A DNA stretch of 64,000 nt from the NCBI RefSeq assembly GCF_037126265.1, contig NZ_JAYLLN010000004.1:62001-126000 (forward strand). Direction: 5' to 3'. This DNA is from Sphingobacterium tenebrionis (GTDB lineage Bacteria; Bacteroidota; Bacteroidia; Sphingobacteriales; Sphingobacteriaceae). Below are positions 36,134-46,600 of this stretch, piece by piece. Position 1 is the stretch's first letter; each line of letters starts with the position of its first letter. Below the pieces are notes generated by a model. The model was not told the DNA's origin. It did no database searches and saw nothing but the letters and a program-made list of their open reading frames with translations. The translations under genes and the position numbers were made by a program.

Positions 36134-36517
36134 ATGAAAGATGTTTTAATAATAGCTTTAGGCGGTGGAATCGGCAGTATAATGCGGTATTTTGGTGCAC
36201 AATTTATCAGCAAGAATTACCCTTCGCATATTCCTATGGGAACCCTGCTTATCAATATTACCGGATGTCTACTTATTGGCTTGTTGATCGGTCTATCGGA
36301 TAGACAGCAATGGCTAAATAATGAATGGAAACTCCTATTGATCACCGGTTTCTGTGGTGGCTATACCACCTTTTCCACTTTTGCAGCCGAGAACATCAAC
36401 CTGATCCAAAACCAACAGATCGGATACGCTATCCTCTACACGGTTTTATGTGTGGCTTTAGGTTTATTGGCGGTTTGGGCAGGACTTTCCTTAGGAAAAG
36501 TTTTCCTTAGTAACTGA
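36134..36517 (+). CDS. crcB: fluoride ion channel CrcB/Fluc
   Basis: This small four-helix membrane protein (127 aa) assembles as a dual-topology dimer and exports fluoride. The chosen start is ATG 36134 (MKDVLIIALGGG), which has GGAAGG just upstream. Conserved blocks are GGGIGSIMRYF, GTLLINITGC and TGFCGGYTTFSTF, which hold the fluoride-path Asn, Phe and Thr residues. It is monocistronic and converges on the lacI gene with an 11-base overlap. Confidence 0.95.
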   Translation: MKDVLIIALGGGIGSIMRYFGAQFISKNYPSHIPMGTLLINITGCLLIGLLIGLSDRQQWLNNEWKLLLITGFCGGYTTFSTFAAENINLIQNQQIGYAILYTVLCVALGLLAVWAGLSLGKVFLSN

Positions 36518-37490
36518 CCAAATTAGAGTTGAATACCAGCCCTTCCTTCCGTTCAATATCCTTCATCTGATTCACTAATATCCGAACGCTTTCTTTTGCC
36601 AATACATCGGTAGGCTGTTTCACATGACTGATGGGATGATAGAAAAAATCATACACTTCACTGGCATCAAAACACAAGACTTCTAAATCCTTTGGAATCT
36701 GAACCCCTCTCTGGGTCAATATTTTCAATCCTGCAACCGACAAGGTGTTGGTGGCAAACACCATCACATCCGTCTTTTGTCCATCCAGGATTTCATATAC
36801 CACCGATTTCAGTTCCTGATGTTGATTTGCATAATCAATTTCAAAAACATCGGTTACCATATCTTTTGCTGCATCTTTAAATCCAGCCTTCCTATCGATC
36901 ATATGTTGAAGTTGGGTATTGTAACTGATCAACGAAAGATGTTTAAAACCTTTTTCAATCAGGTTCTTTACCCCTGCGAACATCGATTGGTAATTATCCG
37001 TGATGACATAGCTGCTATGGATATGTTTAAAATGCCTATCAATCAAGCACAGTGGTATGCCCAAGGACATGATATATTCAATAGTTTCCTCCGAATTTTC
37101 CGGTGGAGAGATGATAAAACCATCTACCTGCCTTTTAATGAACACATCGACTAATTTCTTGAGCTTTTCAGGGCTCTCATCAGAGCTTCCCATAATGGTG
37201 GTCAACCCAAATTGGCTGGATTCATCCTCCACCCCTCGTGCAATGGAAGCAAAAAATGGATTGGAAATATCGGCAACGATCAATCCAATGGTATTTGTTT
37301 TTCCTGATTTTAAGCTCTGGGCGATGTGATTGGGTTTGTAATTCAATTCCAAAGCGGCCTGCTTGATGCGCATGGCTGTTTCTTTGCCCACTCTTCCCTT
37401 TTCCTCATTGCCACTGATCACATAGGATACCAAGGCAGTTGAAACACCCAAATGCTGTGCAATATCCTTTAATGAAACTTTCTTAGCCAT
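36507..37490 (-). CDS. LacI-family transcriptional regulator
   Basis: This is the last gene of the minus-strand glycan locus, 30 bases after the preceding stop. The chosen start is ATG 37490 (MAKKVSLKDIAQ), giving 327 aa; a longer frame adds nine hydrophobic residues. The LacI helix-turn-helix (about residues 4-50, SLKDIAQHLGVSTALVSYVISG) and hinge (NHIAQSLKSGKT) precede a periplasmic-binding-protein-like sensor domain (GLIVADISNPFFASIARGVED). It probably binds the TTAAnCGnTTAA palindromes at 54160-54272 and 61146-61157 (inference). Confidence 0.93.
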   Translation of the reverse strand: MAKKVSLKDIAQHLGVSTALVSYVISGNEEKGRVGKETAMRIKQAALELNYKPNHIAQSLKSGKTNTIGLIVADISNPFFASIARGVEDESSQFGLTTIMGSSDESPEKLKKLVDVFIKRQVDGFIISPPENSEETIEYIMSLGIPLCLIDRHFKHIHSSYVITDNYQSMFAGVKNLIEKGFKHLSLISYNTQLQHMIDRKAGFKDAAKDMVTDVFEIDYANQHQELKSVVYEILDGQKTDVMVFATNTLSVAGLKILTQRGVQIPKDLEVLCFDASEVYDFFYHPISHVKQPTDVLAKESVRILVNQMKDIERKEGLVFNSNLVSY

Positions 37491-37520
37491 GTTATAAAGA
37501 TAAATTAAAATAAACACTTG

Positions 37521-39641
37521 TTAATACTTCCGGAAGATTTGATCCCCCCAATTATCCAGTATTCGGTTATAGGCCTCCGAAGCTGCCCCATTTCCCCAGT
37601 CGTAGATGGTAAATTCCCCAATTCCAATGCCCTCAGCCGAGGTATGCCCATCATGACCATAATTTTCCATCATAAAACCATAATCCCGTTCATTCATAAA
37701 AGGCCATCTTTTTTCCCATTGCACTTTGCTAAGGGCATTTTCCGGGCAATACATCAGTACAAAAGATGCCCGTAAGGCCGCTATCCCCCGCTGCATGTAA
37801 TCCTTTCTTTTCAAGGCCTTCCCATATTGAAGAATGAGCTCGGCGAATAAACTCTGTCGCGAATCATTCCATTCGGCATCCGCATTCATCACCCCAAAAC
37901 CGCCAACAGCAGGAATATGGATGAATCCCGGCTGCCAAACCGCTTGCCACATCAATAGTTCATCCATCACACGCTCTCCTAATCGTAGATGAGTCTCATC
38001 CCTGCTTATCCTGTACGCCTGAAAATGGGCCTGGGCTAAATAATACATACTCAAGGTATTCTGTTTGTACATATTATTCCGAATGACCTTCCGCCCGACC
38101 AAATCCACCGATCCAAACCTACTACAGGACCAATAGGTCTCGAAATCCTCCCATTGTCCATGCGCCAAACATAATTGATCAACGGCTTTTAATGCGCGCC
38201 ATGCGGCATTCTTGAACTTTTCTTCCTTCGTGATTTCAGATAGTTTCAGTAAAAAGGTCACGGACATGGCCGATTCTGGACTCTTGCTGAGGACCTGCAG
38301 GTCCTGATGCGTTTGTACATCGATCCAGGCAGGGAAAAAACCATCCTCTCGTTGGATCTTCAACAAGCCTTCCCCATAATTTCGGGCAAAGTCCAATAAC
38401 CTTTCATCCTTTTCCAAATCCTGATACCACTCCAACATAAGAAAGGCCGTAAAACTCATATCGAGGACATGGAATGGCGCTTCCTTTGCCGCTTTTCCAA
38501 AAGGATTTCTATCCGAATTGCCGTAATAATAATGTTGCCAGCCTTTGGACCGCCAATAACTCTTTCCGGCTATTTCACGAGACTCCATTTCGGTAGCAAT
38601 CAAACCAGGAAAAAATCCATCTTGCTGAGGAAATGCCAAAGCCAACTCTTTGGTTTTTAAGGCATACCCCTTCAAGGAATCATTATGGGTTCTCAAGGCA
38701 TAACGCATCAATCCAGATGCGGAACGGAATGAGTTAAACCAGGCCTGGTTCCAGATGGATCGAAATTCCCGCTCATTGATCTCGCCCTTGTAATTGGGAC
38801 TTTGGGTTACATTGACAATAAAAGTGGGGGCTCCGACCCTTTTCCCATGGAGATCAAACTCCTGCCAAACCGCATCCTTCCAATTTTTGAATGCCCAATT
38901 ATAGGTATGCTGCACATAAGTATCTAAATCCGACTTTAGCAAGGCTTTGTTCTTCTCATTCGCTTTCTCCCCCCATTTTTGCCATAAGAACTGGTTCACT
39001 TTCGCAAAGGGGTTTCGGATATCCTCTTCCTCTTCGGAGATCAGGATATAAGCTGCCAATTGATTTTTCCCTTTCGGAAAATTCGTTTTCCCCAGTTTTT
39101 CATACAGCACATGATCTGTAATCTTAGATGCAGAAAAACCTAGGGAAAGTAGATTCTTCATGGCATCCATATCCATAAACCAAGGTGCTTTATCCTGATG
39201 CTGCAGCAGATCCAGATCTGGAACGATGGCCAAGAACCTATCCTCACTCGTATTGATCATGGCCGGTGAGCGAAAAACATGCTGCGGCATGATATGGTTA
39301 TCCGTAGGCGTCAGATGAGGTGCCCAATGGAATAAAGGCATAAACATTGGCCTGATCTGTACCTCCCAGAAAGCCAGAGATAGATCGTTAGCACAATCCC
39401 ACTCAAAAGCAATGTAATAAACCCCCTTGCCCATCTTCCGGATTTCTCCTTCTGGTTTAAACCCCTGCGGAGCAAAGTAGCTTATCGATTGGATATACGG
39501 TATAAGATCCTTCGGAATATCCATGCTGATCGAATCTTCCGCCACAAAGTGAAAACCTTTCTCTCCATAAGGAGAGGCTTGGACAATCCCTAGCAGCAAA
39601 AACATCCATATACTGGTCAGTAAATAGACTGGACTTCTCAT
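37521..39641 (-). CDS. exported alpha/alpha-toroid glycosidase-like protein, family unassigned
   Basis: This 706-aa protein has a signal peptide ending near IVQAS. The first 260 residues look beta-rich (an N-terminal sandwich-like domain with FEWDCANDLSLAFWEVQIRPMFMPLF). Residues about 290-700 show the repeated helix-and-aromatic pattern of six-hairpin glycosidases or lyases (QQDGFFPGLIATE, QREDGFFPAWIDVQ, ESAMSVTFLLKLSEITKE, NTLSMYYLAQAHFQAY, ENYGHDGHTSAEGIGIGEFTIYDWGNG). I cannot assign a CAZy family or catalytic residues. Acidic candidates lie in ENYGHDGH and the final IYDWGNG. Its position between phosphodiester glycosidase and lacI makes it a candidate enzyme for the locus substrate. Confidence 0.7.
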   Translation of the reverse strand: MRSPVYLLTSIWMFLLLGIVQASPYGEKGFHFVAEDSISMDIPKDLIPYIQSISYFAPQGFKPEGEIRKMGKGVYYIAFEWDCANDLSLAFWEVQIRPMFMPLFHWAPHLTPTDNHIMPQHVFRSPAMINTSEDRFLAIVPDLDLLQHQDKAPWFMDMDAMKNLLSLGFSASKITDHVLYEKLGKTNFPKGKNQLAAYILISEEEEDIRNPFAKVNQFLWQKWGEKANEKNKALLKSDLDTYVQHTYNWAFKNWKDAVWQEFDLHGKRVGAPTFIVNVTQSPNYKGEINEREFRSIWNQAWFNSFRSASGLMRYALRTHNDSLKGYALKTKELALAFPQQDGFFPGLIATEMESREIAGKSYWRSKGWQHYYYGNSDRNPFGKAAKEAPFHVLDMSFTAFLMLEWYQDLEKDERLLDFARNYGEGLLKIQREDGFFPAWIDVQTHQDLQVLSKSPESAMSVTFLLKLSEITKEEKFKNAAWRALKAVDQLCLAHGQWEDFETYWSCSRFGSVDLVGRKVIRNNMYKQNTLSMYYLAQAHFQAYRISRDETHLRLGERVMDELLMWQAVWQPGFIHIPAVGGFGVMNADAEWNDSRQSLFAELILQYGKALKRKDYMQRGIAALRASFVLMYCPENALSKVQWEKRWPFMNERDYGFMMENYGHDGHTSAEGIGIGEFTIYDWGNGAASEAYNRILDNWGDQIFRKY

Positions 39642-39689
39642 AATTTCTGAAACTTGGTCAATTGGTTAATGTTGAAACAATTTAAGCAA

Positions 39690-40574
39690 TTAATCCACGA
39701 CAATAGCTAAACCATTGGCAACTTTTCGCGGTTCGGCATCCGAATACACATTGATCTCCCGAAAACCAGTCCCTTCCTTTTGAATCAAGGTACTGGAACC
39801 CCCACCATCCAGATTCAGCGCATGCTGAACCTTCAGGCTGAAGAACAATTCAGACATTTCCCGGAAACTCATGCCGATGGAATGTTCCGCCTTTCGGCCA
39901 TCCACCACCAAGAGATAGAATTTCTCGGCATTAAAGCCCAAGGATGTACGTGGATGTCTTTCCGAATTGGCATGACTGACCATGGCATAATCGCTCATTA
40001 ATTTTTCCACACCTCCAATCCCCTCCGAAATAGAATCCTTCAATTTTGTATAATTCAGGTTCCCTCCAATCAGAAACTCGCCTGTTTTCTTAACCGCAAA
40101 GAAGCTATGCCAGGTATCAAAAAACTTATCATGAATGATCTTTCCCTCCTGTACAAAAGGTCCCCAAGGGTTCCCCTTCCAGTAGAAAAAATCCCCATTT
40201 ACAGCAAACTGTATCTTGGATGCGTAGGGCGATTGTGTCGCCATTTCCTTCACCGTACCTAATTCATAATCCGAGGAATCCTTGGTCAAGGAAATGGTCT
40301 TTAATTTTAGATTTGCCTTAGCGCGATCCATCGCTATTAGATGAAATGCTAGCGGCGCATCGGTTTGGTTCTGTATGTTGACCGAATATAACTTCAGTCC
40401 ATCAAGAACAGCTGTTTCTTTGAATTCCACTAGGTTTTTGACATAGCTTAGCTTTTGGATCTGATCTTCCACATCTACCTGAAGATCCAATACTACCGGC
40501 GCTATATTTTCTGCTTTGTTGCAAGCTAGCTGCAACAGCAAAAAGATTCCCCATATATTATATTTAAACTTCAT
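39690..40574 (-). CDS. phosphodiester glycosidase (NAGPA-domain) lipoprotein
   Basis: This 294-aa lipoprotein (LLQLAC, Cys18) has a C-terminal NAGPA domain, the fold of the uncovering enzyme that removes GlcNAc from a phosphodiester. Family blocks are AVNGDFFYWKGNPWGPFV (about residue 125), RHPRTSLGFNAEKFYLLVVDGR (about 205-228) and NLDGGGSSTLIQK (about 258). The Asn-Gly-Asp-Phe and Asp-Gly-Gly-Gly-Ser residues form the expected active site. Within the locus it suggests that the imported glycan carries phosphodiester-linked sugar (inference). Confidence 0.85.
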   Translation of the reverse strand: MKFKYNIWGIFLLLQLACNKAENIAPVVLDLQVDVEDQIQKLSYVKNLVEFKETAVLDGLKLYSVNIQNQTDAPLAFHLIAMDRAKANLKLKTISLTKDSSDYELGTVKEMATQSPYASKIQFAVNGDFFYWKGNPWGPFVQEGKIIHDKFFDTWHSFFAVKKTGEFLIGGNLNYTKLKDSISEGIGGVEKLMSDYAMVSHANSERHPRTSLGFNAEKFYLLVVDGRKAEHSIGMSFREMSELFFSLKVQHALNLDGGGSSTLIQKEGTGFREINVYSDAEPRKVANGLAIVVD

Positions 40575-40581
40575 CTTCCAA

Positions 40582-41790
40582 TTATTTTAAAGGGTAAAAA
40601 CCATCTGTTCTAAAATCCTTATAGCGATAGATATCACCTGCTGCATCCAAACCAACGAGATCCCCTTTTAGCACCATGATTTTCTGGTACATATCAAACC
40701 CTTCACCGATCAATCGCCTATTGGAAGGCACAGCCAATTCCGACATGCTATAAGCCCACAGTTTCCCATTACTTTCCAAGGCCAATAATTCATCCTTAAA
40801 GGCCATCAGTTGTTTGTAACCCTTGAAGCCAGTAGCCACTTCTGTTTTTGCTGCAGAAACATTGCTCAAGACAGGTTGTCTATTCATGATTCCATTGGCA
40901 TCTACGGTCAACAGGTAATTCTTGAATGGGACCAAAGTCCATTTATTCCAAAAATCGCCCAACCAGAAAGGATTGGCTTGTGCCATGGTATAATCCGCAT
41001 TGATCCTGAAACTAAATAATCCTGCCCAATAAGGATGATTTCTAAAAACAATGGATTGATCGTCTATCAAATACCAGGATTCCGAAGCATCCCAGAATAC
41101 CCCGACCACTTTAGGCGGATCGCTGAAGACTCCTGCCTGATCTGGAACATAGGACATGATATCGTGGTTATTCTTTTTAAGCAATAGACTACCGCGTGAA
41201 CCTGGACCAATAAACAATCCCCAATTGGCGCCCAAACTCAATACCTTATCCCTTGGTACCTCTCCACGTGGATAACTCACCTGAATAACATAATAAATCG
41301 TTTGGAATTTTTGGTTGGTAGCAATTCCAGAAGACTGCGATTGGATCGTGATGGGCAACAAATAAGATTTGAACAATTGCAGGTTCGCATCCGGTTTGAT
41401 CTGAACCTGTAATTTATTGCTCATCCTTTGGCCAGCTGTAATCAATAAATTACTGCCTGTCAATTGGTAATTGGAAGCGGGGAGCAATTCATAATTAGTA
41501 CCATTAGCCCTGTTGAAAGAATCCAGCAAGGAGGCATCTGCCGCCGCCGTGATTTGGATATCCTGCCCAGCATCCTTTGGCCCACCTAAATACACATTGA
41601 AATCGAGGTCTATAGGCTCACCACTAGGGCTAACAGCCTGTTGAACCACTCCTCTTTCCGCTTTCGGAATGTACAATTTTCCATAAAGCGCATCTTCTTC
41701 TGCTGTTGTTTCGTAAATGATCACCTTGCTACAGGAAAACATCATTACGATCAAAAGCAATCCGAGTATATAATTTATCTTACTTTTCAT
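40582..41790 (-). CDS. DUF1735 lipoprotein with tachylectin-like propeller
   Basis: This is a surface glycan-binding candidate, 402 aa with a lipobox (MMFSC, Cys20). The DUF1735 beta domain spans about residues 35-170 (FNRANGTNYELLPASNYQL). The C-terminal half has repeated blade-like segments (WGLFIGPGSRGSLLLKK, NYLLTVDANGIMNRQP, DELLALESNGKLWAYSM, GDLVGLDAAGDIYRYK) typical of five-bladed tachylectin-2-like propellers. It parallels the DUF1735/discoidin protein at 5249-6265 but with a different binding module. Confidence 0.8.
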   Translation of the reverse strand: MKSKINYILGLLLIVMMFSCSKVIIYETTAEEDALYGKLYIPKAERGVVQQAVSPSGEPIDLDFNVYLGGPKDAGQDIQITAAADASLLDSFNRANGTNYELLPASNYQLTGSNLLITAGQRMSNKLQVQIKPDANLQLFKSYLLPITIQSQSSGIATNQKFQTIYYVIQVSYPRGEVPRDKVLSLGANWGLFIGPGSRGSLLLKKNNHDIMSYVPDQAGVFSDPPKVVGVFWDASESWYLIDDQSIVFRNHPYWAGLFSFRINADYTMAQANPFWLGDFWNKWTLVPFKNYLLTVDANGIMNRQPVLSNVSAAKTEVATGFKGYKQLMAFKDELLALESNGKLWAYSMSELAVPSNRRLIGEGFDMYQKIMVLKGDLVGLDAAGDIYRYKDFRTDGFYPLK

Positions 41791-41808
41791 AATAATATCA
41801 TTTATAGC

Positions 41809-43593
41809 TTACCAGCCTACGTTCTGCACCATATATGGATTCTTTTCGATCTCCCCGATCTGAATTGGCCATAGATAATGTTTTGGTGAGGTAAATACCC
41901 TTCTTTCGATCACCGTTCTTTTATAATAAGCAGGATCTTTTAGGTGGGTACCGGCCATGATGTTCATGCCGTAGATGGGTCCAGAATCATACGATCTGGC
42001 AATTTTCCAACGTCTCACATCAAAATAACGTTGCGCCTCAAAGGCCATCTCTACCCTTCTTTCCTGTTGTATCCGTTCGCGCATGCTTTCCTTACTCAAT
42101 CCGGCAGGAAGATCAGGCATGCCCGAACGTGTCCGGATTAGGTTGAGGTATTTGTACACATCGGCTACAGGACCTTGGGATTCATTCAATGCTTCGGCAT
42201 AATTCAGATAGATTTCAGCCAGACGGATTTCCACCCAGGTATTCAATCCAAATTGATTCTGAGGGATGTTACTGGTATGGTTCACCATTTTGCGCATCAG
42301 ATAGCCCGAAATACAATAGTCTGAACCTGCCTTTTCACGTCCATCCTTACCCGTGAACCAAAACTGAACCTCCGCATTTTTCCAACGCGAACCGGCAAAG
42401 GTTATGGAAGCATAAAAACGTGGATCACGATTGATGTACATATTGCTAACTCCTGCGGGGTAATAATCCTTAGGATGTTTTGCTGCTACAAATCCATCTT
42501 CGCGATAACCGGATTGGGGGTTGATAATAGGCGAACCATCTGAATTGTAACCGCTGATCGGTTTCTCGCCATTGTTCATTTCATAGGCATCCACTAAGCC
42601 TTGGGTTGGACAATAAATGGAATATCCACCATAGGAGGTGGGATTAGCACAACGTTCAAAATGCTGTTTGACACCATTGTTCCGAGCCAATAAAACTTCC
42701 CTATTATTTCTTATCGTAAATACCTTTTGGTAGTTATCCATCGGGTCATTCGTTGGAGAATAATATAAGCCATAACCATTCTGTTCAGCTCCATCGATAC
42801 AGGCTTTTGCTGCTGCAGCTGCCTGTGCCCATCGGTTGGCATCGTAATCCGGAAACAAACGGGTTCCATCATCGTTCTTCAAATTCCGATAATCGGGATT
42901 CCCATTGAATAAAGGACTCGCCATATACAGCAATACCCTTGATTTAAGGCCCATTGCTGCAGCTTTGGTGATCCGTCCATAATCTATGGGTTCCACATTC
43001 CAATCCAAAATGGCGATCGCTTTATCGCATTCCGCCGCAATAAATTCGGCAACCTTATCCACTGGATTTCTTCTGATCTTACTAAAATCCTCATCCAATT
43101 TGATGGTGCGATCCACGATAGGAACAGCGCCATACATTTTCATAATATTAAAATGGTAGTAGGCCCTTAAAAATATAGCCTCTCCTTTCCAAACTTCTTT
43201 ATCCCGTTCATCCATCGGAACTCGATCTATATTTTCCAGGAAGATGTTGGTCTTCCGGATACCTTCATACATAAAACCCCATACATCGGGATGAAAATCG
43301 GCAGGGCTCCAAGCCCCGGAATTCAGCAGATGCGAATAGGCTCCTGTCCAGGTGATCTCCATTTCATCGCTGGCACCGGTAAATGGGTTTCTTTCCTCCC
43401 AACGGGAAATCTCCAGCATGGGCGGCATATTATGGTATACGGAAGAGAGGAAGCCTTCTGCAAACTGCCTTTCGGAAAACACCTTATCGATATCGAGGTT
43501 TTCATCCGGCTGTTTTTCCAGGAAATCACGCTCGCAGGATAGTAAGCAGGCTCCAGCTATCAGTATTTTGAAGATTAAATTTCTTTTTTTCAT
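41809..43593 (-). CDS. SusD/RagB family surface lipoprotein
   Basis: This is the partner of the SusC 17 bases upstream. The 594-aa protein has a lipobox (GACLLSC), the SusD helical scaffold (AIFLRAYYHFNIMKMYGAVPIV) and the C-terminal signatures QERRVEMAFEAQRYFDVRRW and YLWPIQIGEIEKNPYMVQNVGW. It closely resembles the SusD at 3367-5235. It would bind the glycan at the surface and hand it to SusC. Confidence 0.93.
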   Translation of the reverse strand: MKKRNLIFKILIAGACLLSCERDFLEKQPDENLDIDKVFSERQFAEGFLSSVYHNMPPMLEISRWEERNPFTGASDEMEITWTGAYSHLLNSGAWSPADFHPDVWGFMYEGIRKTNIFLENIDRVPMDERDKEVWKGEAIFLRAYYHFNIMKMYGAVPIVDRTIKLDEDFSKIRRNPVDKVAEFIAAECDKAIAILDWNVEPIDYGRITKAAAMGLKSRVLLYMASPLFNGNPDYRNLKNDDGTRLFPDYDANRWAQAAAAAKACIDGAEQNGYGLYYSPTNDPMDNYQKVFTIRNNREVLLARNNGVKQHFERCANPTSYGGYSIYCPTQGLVDAYEMNNGEKPISGYNSDGSPIINPQSGYREDGFVAAKHPKDYYPAGVSNMYINRDPRFYASITFAGSRWKNAEVQFWFTGKDGREKAGSDYCISGYLMRKMVNHTSNIPQNQFGLNTWVEIRLAEIYLNYAEALNESQGPVADVYKYLNLIRTRSGMPDLPAGLSKESMRERIQQERRVEMAFEAQRYFDVRRWKIARSYDSGPIYGMNIMAGTHLKDPAYYKRTVIERRVFTSPKHYLWPIQIGEIEKNPYMVQNVGW

Positions 43594-43610
43594 GACTAGT
43601 TCATTTAGGT

Positions 43611-46600
43611 TTAAAAAGTCAATTGTGCACCAAAATTCACGATCCTTTGCAGCGGATATCCCGGAGTACCATAATTTGCTTCCGGATCGATGATCTTGAT
43701 CTTATCCCAAGTAATCAGGTTCGTTCCATTAGAGAATACCCGGATCCCATTCAAACCGATTCTCTTCAAGGACTCGGGCGCAAAAGAATAGGCAATCTCT
43801 GCACTCTTCAACCGAATGAAACTGGCATCTTGAAGGAAATGTGTGGATGTCTGGTTATTGTTCAGGTTATCCATGCTCGATACCCTAGGGTATTTGCCGT
43901 TGGGATTTTCTGTGGTCCAACGATTATCATAATATTCCTGTAGGATATTGTAGGTACCTAAACCCATCTGGAAGGGATACATGGAAGGGCCATCGATAAA
44001 AATGGAGGTTTTGGAAGTCCCTTGAAAAAAGAGGCTTAACTCCGCTCCTTTATAGGCCACCGTAAAGTTAGCTCCATAAATAAATTGTGGAGTCCTTGGG
44101 TATCCTATCGCAACACGATCGAAGATATCAATCACACCGTCGCCATTTACATCCATGTATTTAATATCCCCAGGCTGCACATTTTCGATGAACGTTTGTC
44201 TAGGGCTATTATCGATTTCATCCTGTGTTTGGAAAATTCCCATGGAGATGTATCCAAATGGCTGATCAATTAAATGCCCGATGGGATTTTGGTAAGGGTA
44301 TAGGTAATTCGGAAGATCATCCTTGACCCGGATACTTTTTGCATAGGTCATGGTTCCCCTGAAATTATAGTAGAACCCTGCCTGGGTCGTATGCTTCACC
44401 TCCAATAATCCATCAATACCGTAGTTCTTGGCCTTTCCTAAATTCGCATAAGGAATTACCCAAGGATAATAACCAGCCACTCGTGGGATCACCCCACGCT
44501 GCAATAGGATATCCTGCCTATTTTCCCGGAAACCATCTACCTGAAGGTTTATTTTTCCATTAAACAACTGGAGATCCAAGCCTAGGTTGGCTTTATTCGC
44601 AACTTCCCAGGTTACATTTTCATTTCCGATCTGATCTTCATTATAGCCGGCCAACCAGGTCTGTTGTTCGCCAAAAGGATAATCCTGTCCACCACGAATA
44701 ATGTTGGTCAGGAATAAGAATCGACGACCACCAATCTGATCGTTTCCGACCTGTCCATAAGACCCACGGATCTTCAGGTGGTTGATGACTTCACTGTTCC
44801 AGAAAGGTTCATTGCTGAGCACCCAACCTGCGGCTACGGACGGGAAAAATCCATAACGCTTTCCTTTCGGAAAGTTCTCCGATCCATTATACCCTGCATT
44901 CAGCTCCAAGAGATAACGCATCTTGTAATCATAGGTCAAACGTCCGGCAAAACCTCTACGGCGAAATGGAAGGTTCGCCAAACTGGTCCCTGCCGTTAGG
45001 TGTACATAATCCCGTTGGTTGTATAGGAACATGGCCGTTACATTATGCGCCTCTTGAAAGGAACGGTTATAGTTCAGACTGGCTTCAGAGTAATATGCCC
45101 TATTCGAGGAACTACCTGATCCATAACCCATAGCACCTTCTTCACGAATATCCGGGTTTCGGTATAATTCTTCCCCATTGGTGCCTAATCCCAGATATTG
45201 TCGGATTCTATACGGCTTGAAACGATCGTTCCATCCTTGGTAATAATGGTCATAGGAAAATAGTCCGCGCAGGGACAAGCCTTGAGTCAGTAGTTTGGAA
45301 AGATCCCATTTACCACCAAATGTTCCCTGCAGGGTATTTCTATCCTGTGTACTATAACCCGACCGCACCACCAATCCATAAGGATTTTCTTGGAGATAGG
45401 AAGTCTGTCCGCCGGCGATCGACCCATCCGGATTGGTGATCGGGAAGTTGATCGGGCTGGTTATTTTCAAGGCCCTGAAAATATCCGGCGCGGATCTTCC
45501 TGGGTAATTACCCCGTTGGATGATTCCCCCAAGCCCCAGTTGCAAAGCAATGGATTCTGATAACTTGATATCCACATTGGATCTAAAATTATAGCGCTGC
45601 ATCTGGGCATTATTGTTCCAGAAATTATCCGGATCCTGTTTGTAGATACCGTTCTGTACGGTGTATCCCACATTGGTATAATATTGGATGATTTCACTAC
45701 CACCGGTAACCGCTAAGTTATTGATGGTCTGGAAGGTATTTTCTTTTAAGATGGTATTTACCCAATCTACATTAGGGTATAGATAGGGGTTTCTACCATC
45801 GGCAAATGCCTCCAGTTCCAATTGCGAATAGATCGGATTCTTCCCTTCATTCAATTGGGCTTCATTGATCAACCCGGCATATTGTGGACCATCGATGTAT
45901 TTCGGTAGGCGTTGAGCAGTAAGCAGGGCATTCTCCGTACGGAATACCACCGAAGGTTTTCCTAATTTCCCTCTTTTTGTGGTGATCAGGATAACTCCAT
46001 TTGCTCCACGGACACCATAGACCGCTGTTGCGGAAGCATCCTTTAAAATGGAGAAACTTTCAATTTCTTGGGTATTGATATTGTTGAGGTCACGTTCTAC
46101 CCCATCAACCAAAATCAGTGGCGAACGGTTTTCCCAGGTTCCAAAACCTCGGATGAAGATGGCGGCACCATCATACCCCGGTTCTCCGGAGCTCTGTCGG
46201 GTAACAATACCTGGCATACTGCCCGCTAAAGAATTCGATAAGGAGGGTGTGGATATCCGTTGGATATTCTGAACGGGAACTTCCGAAATAGCACCAGTAA
46301 CCGTGATTTTCTTCTGTGTTCCAAACCCAACGACCACCACCTCGTTCACCTGCTGTTCCTTTAGATTGGGTTCCATCTTGATGGTGATGGTTCTACGGCT
46401 TCCTACGGTTATTTCCTGACTGGTATAACTCAGGTAGGAGACCATCAGCTGTTCTGTTTCAGCTGTAATTTCGAGGATAAACTTGCCTTCATTATCTGTT
46501 TTTGTCCCACGATTTGTGCCTTTGACCAGCACACTAGCACCAACTAAGGGTTCACCTTTCTCATTGGTAACCAGTCCATTCAAAACCCAAGATTGCTGCT

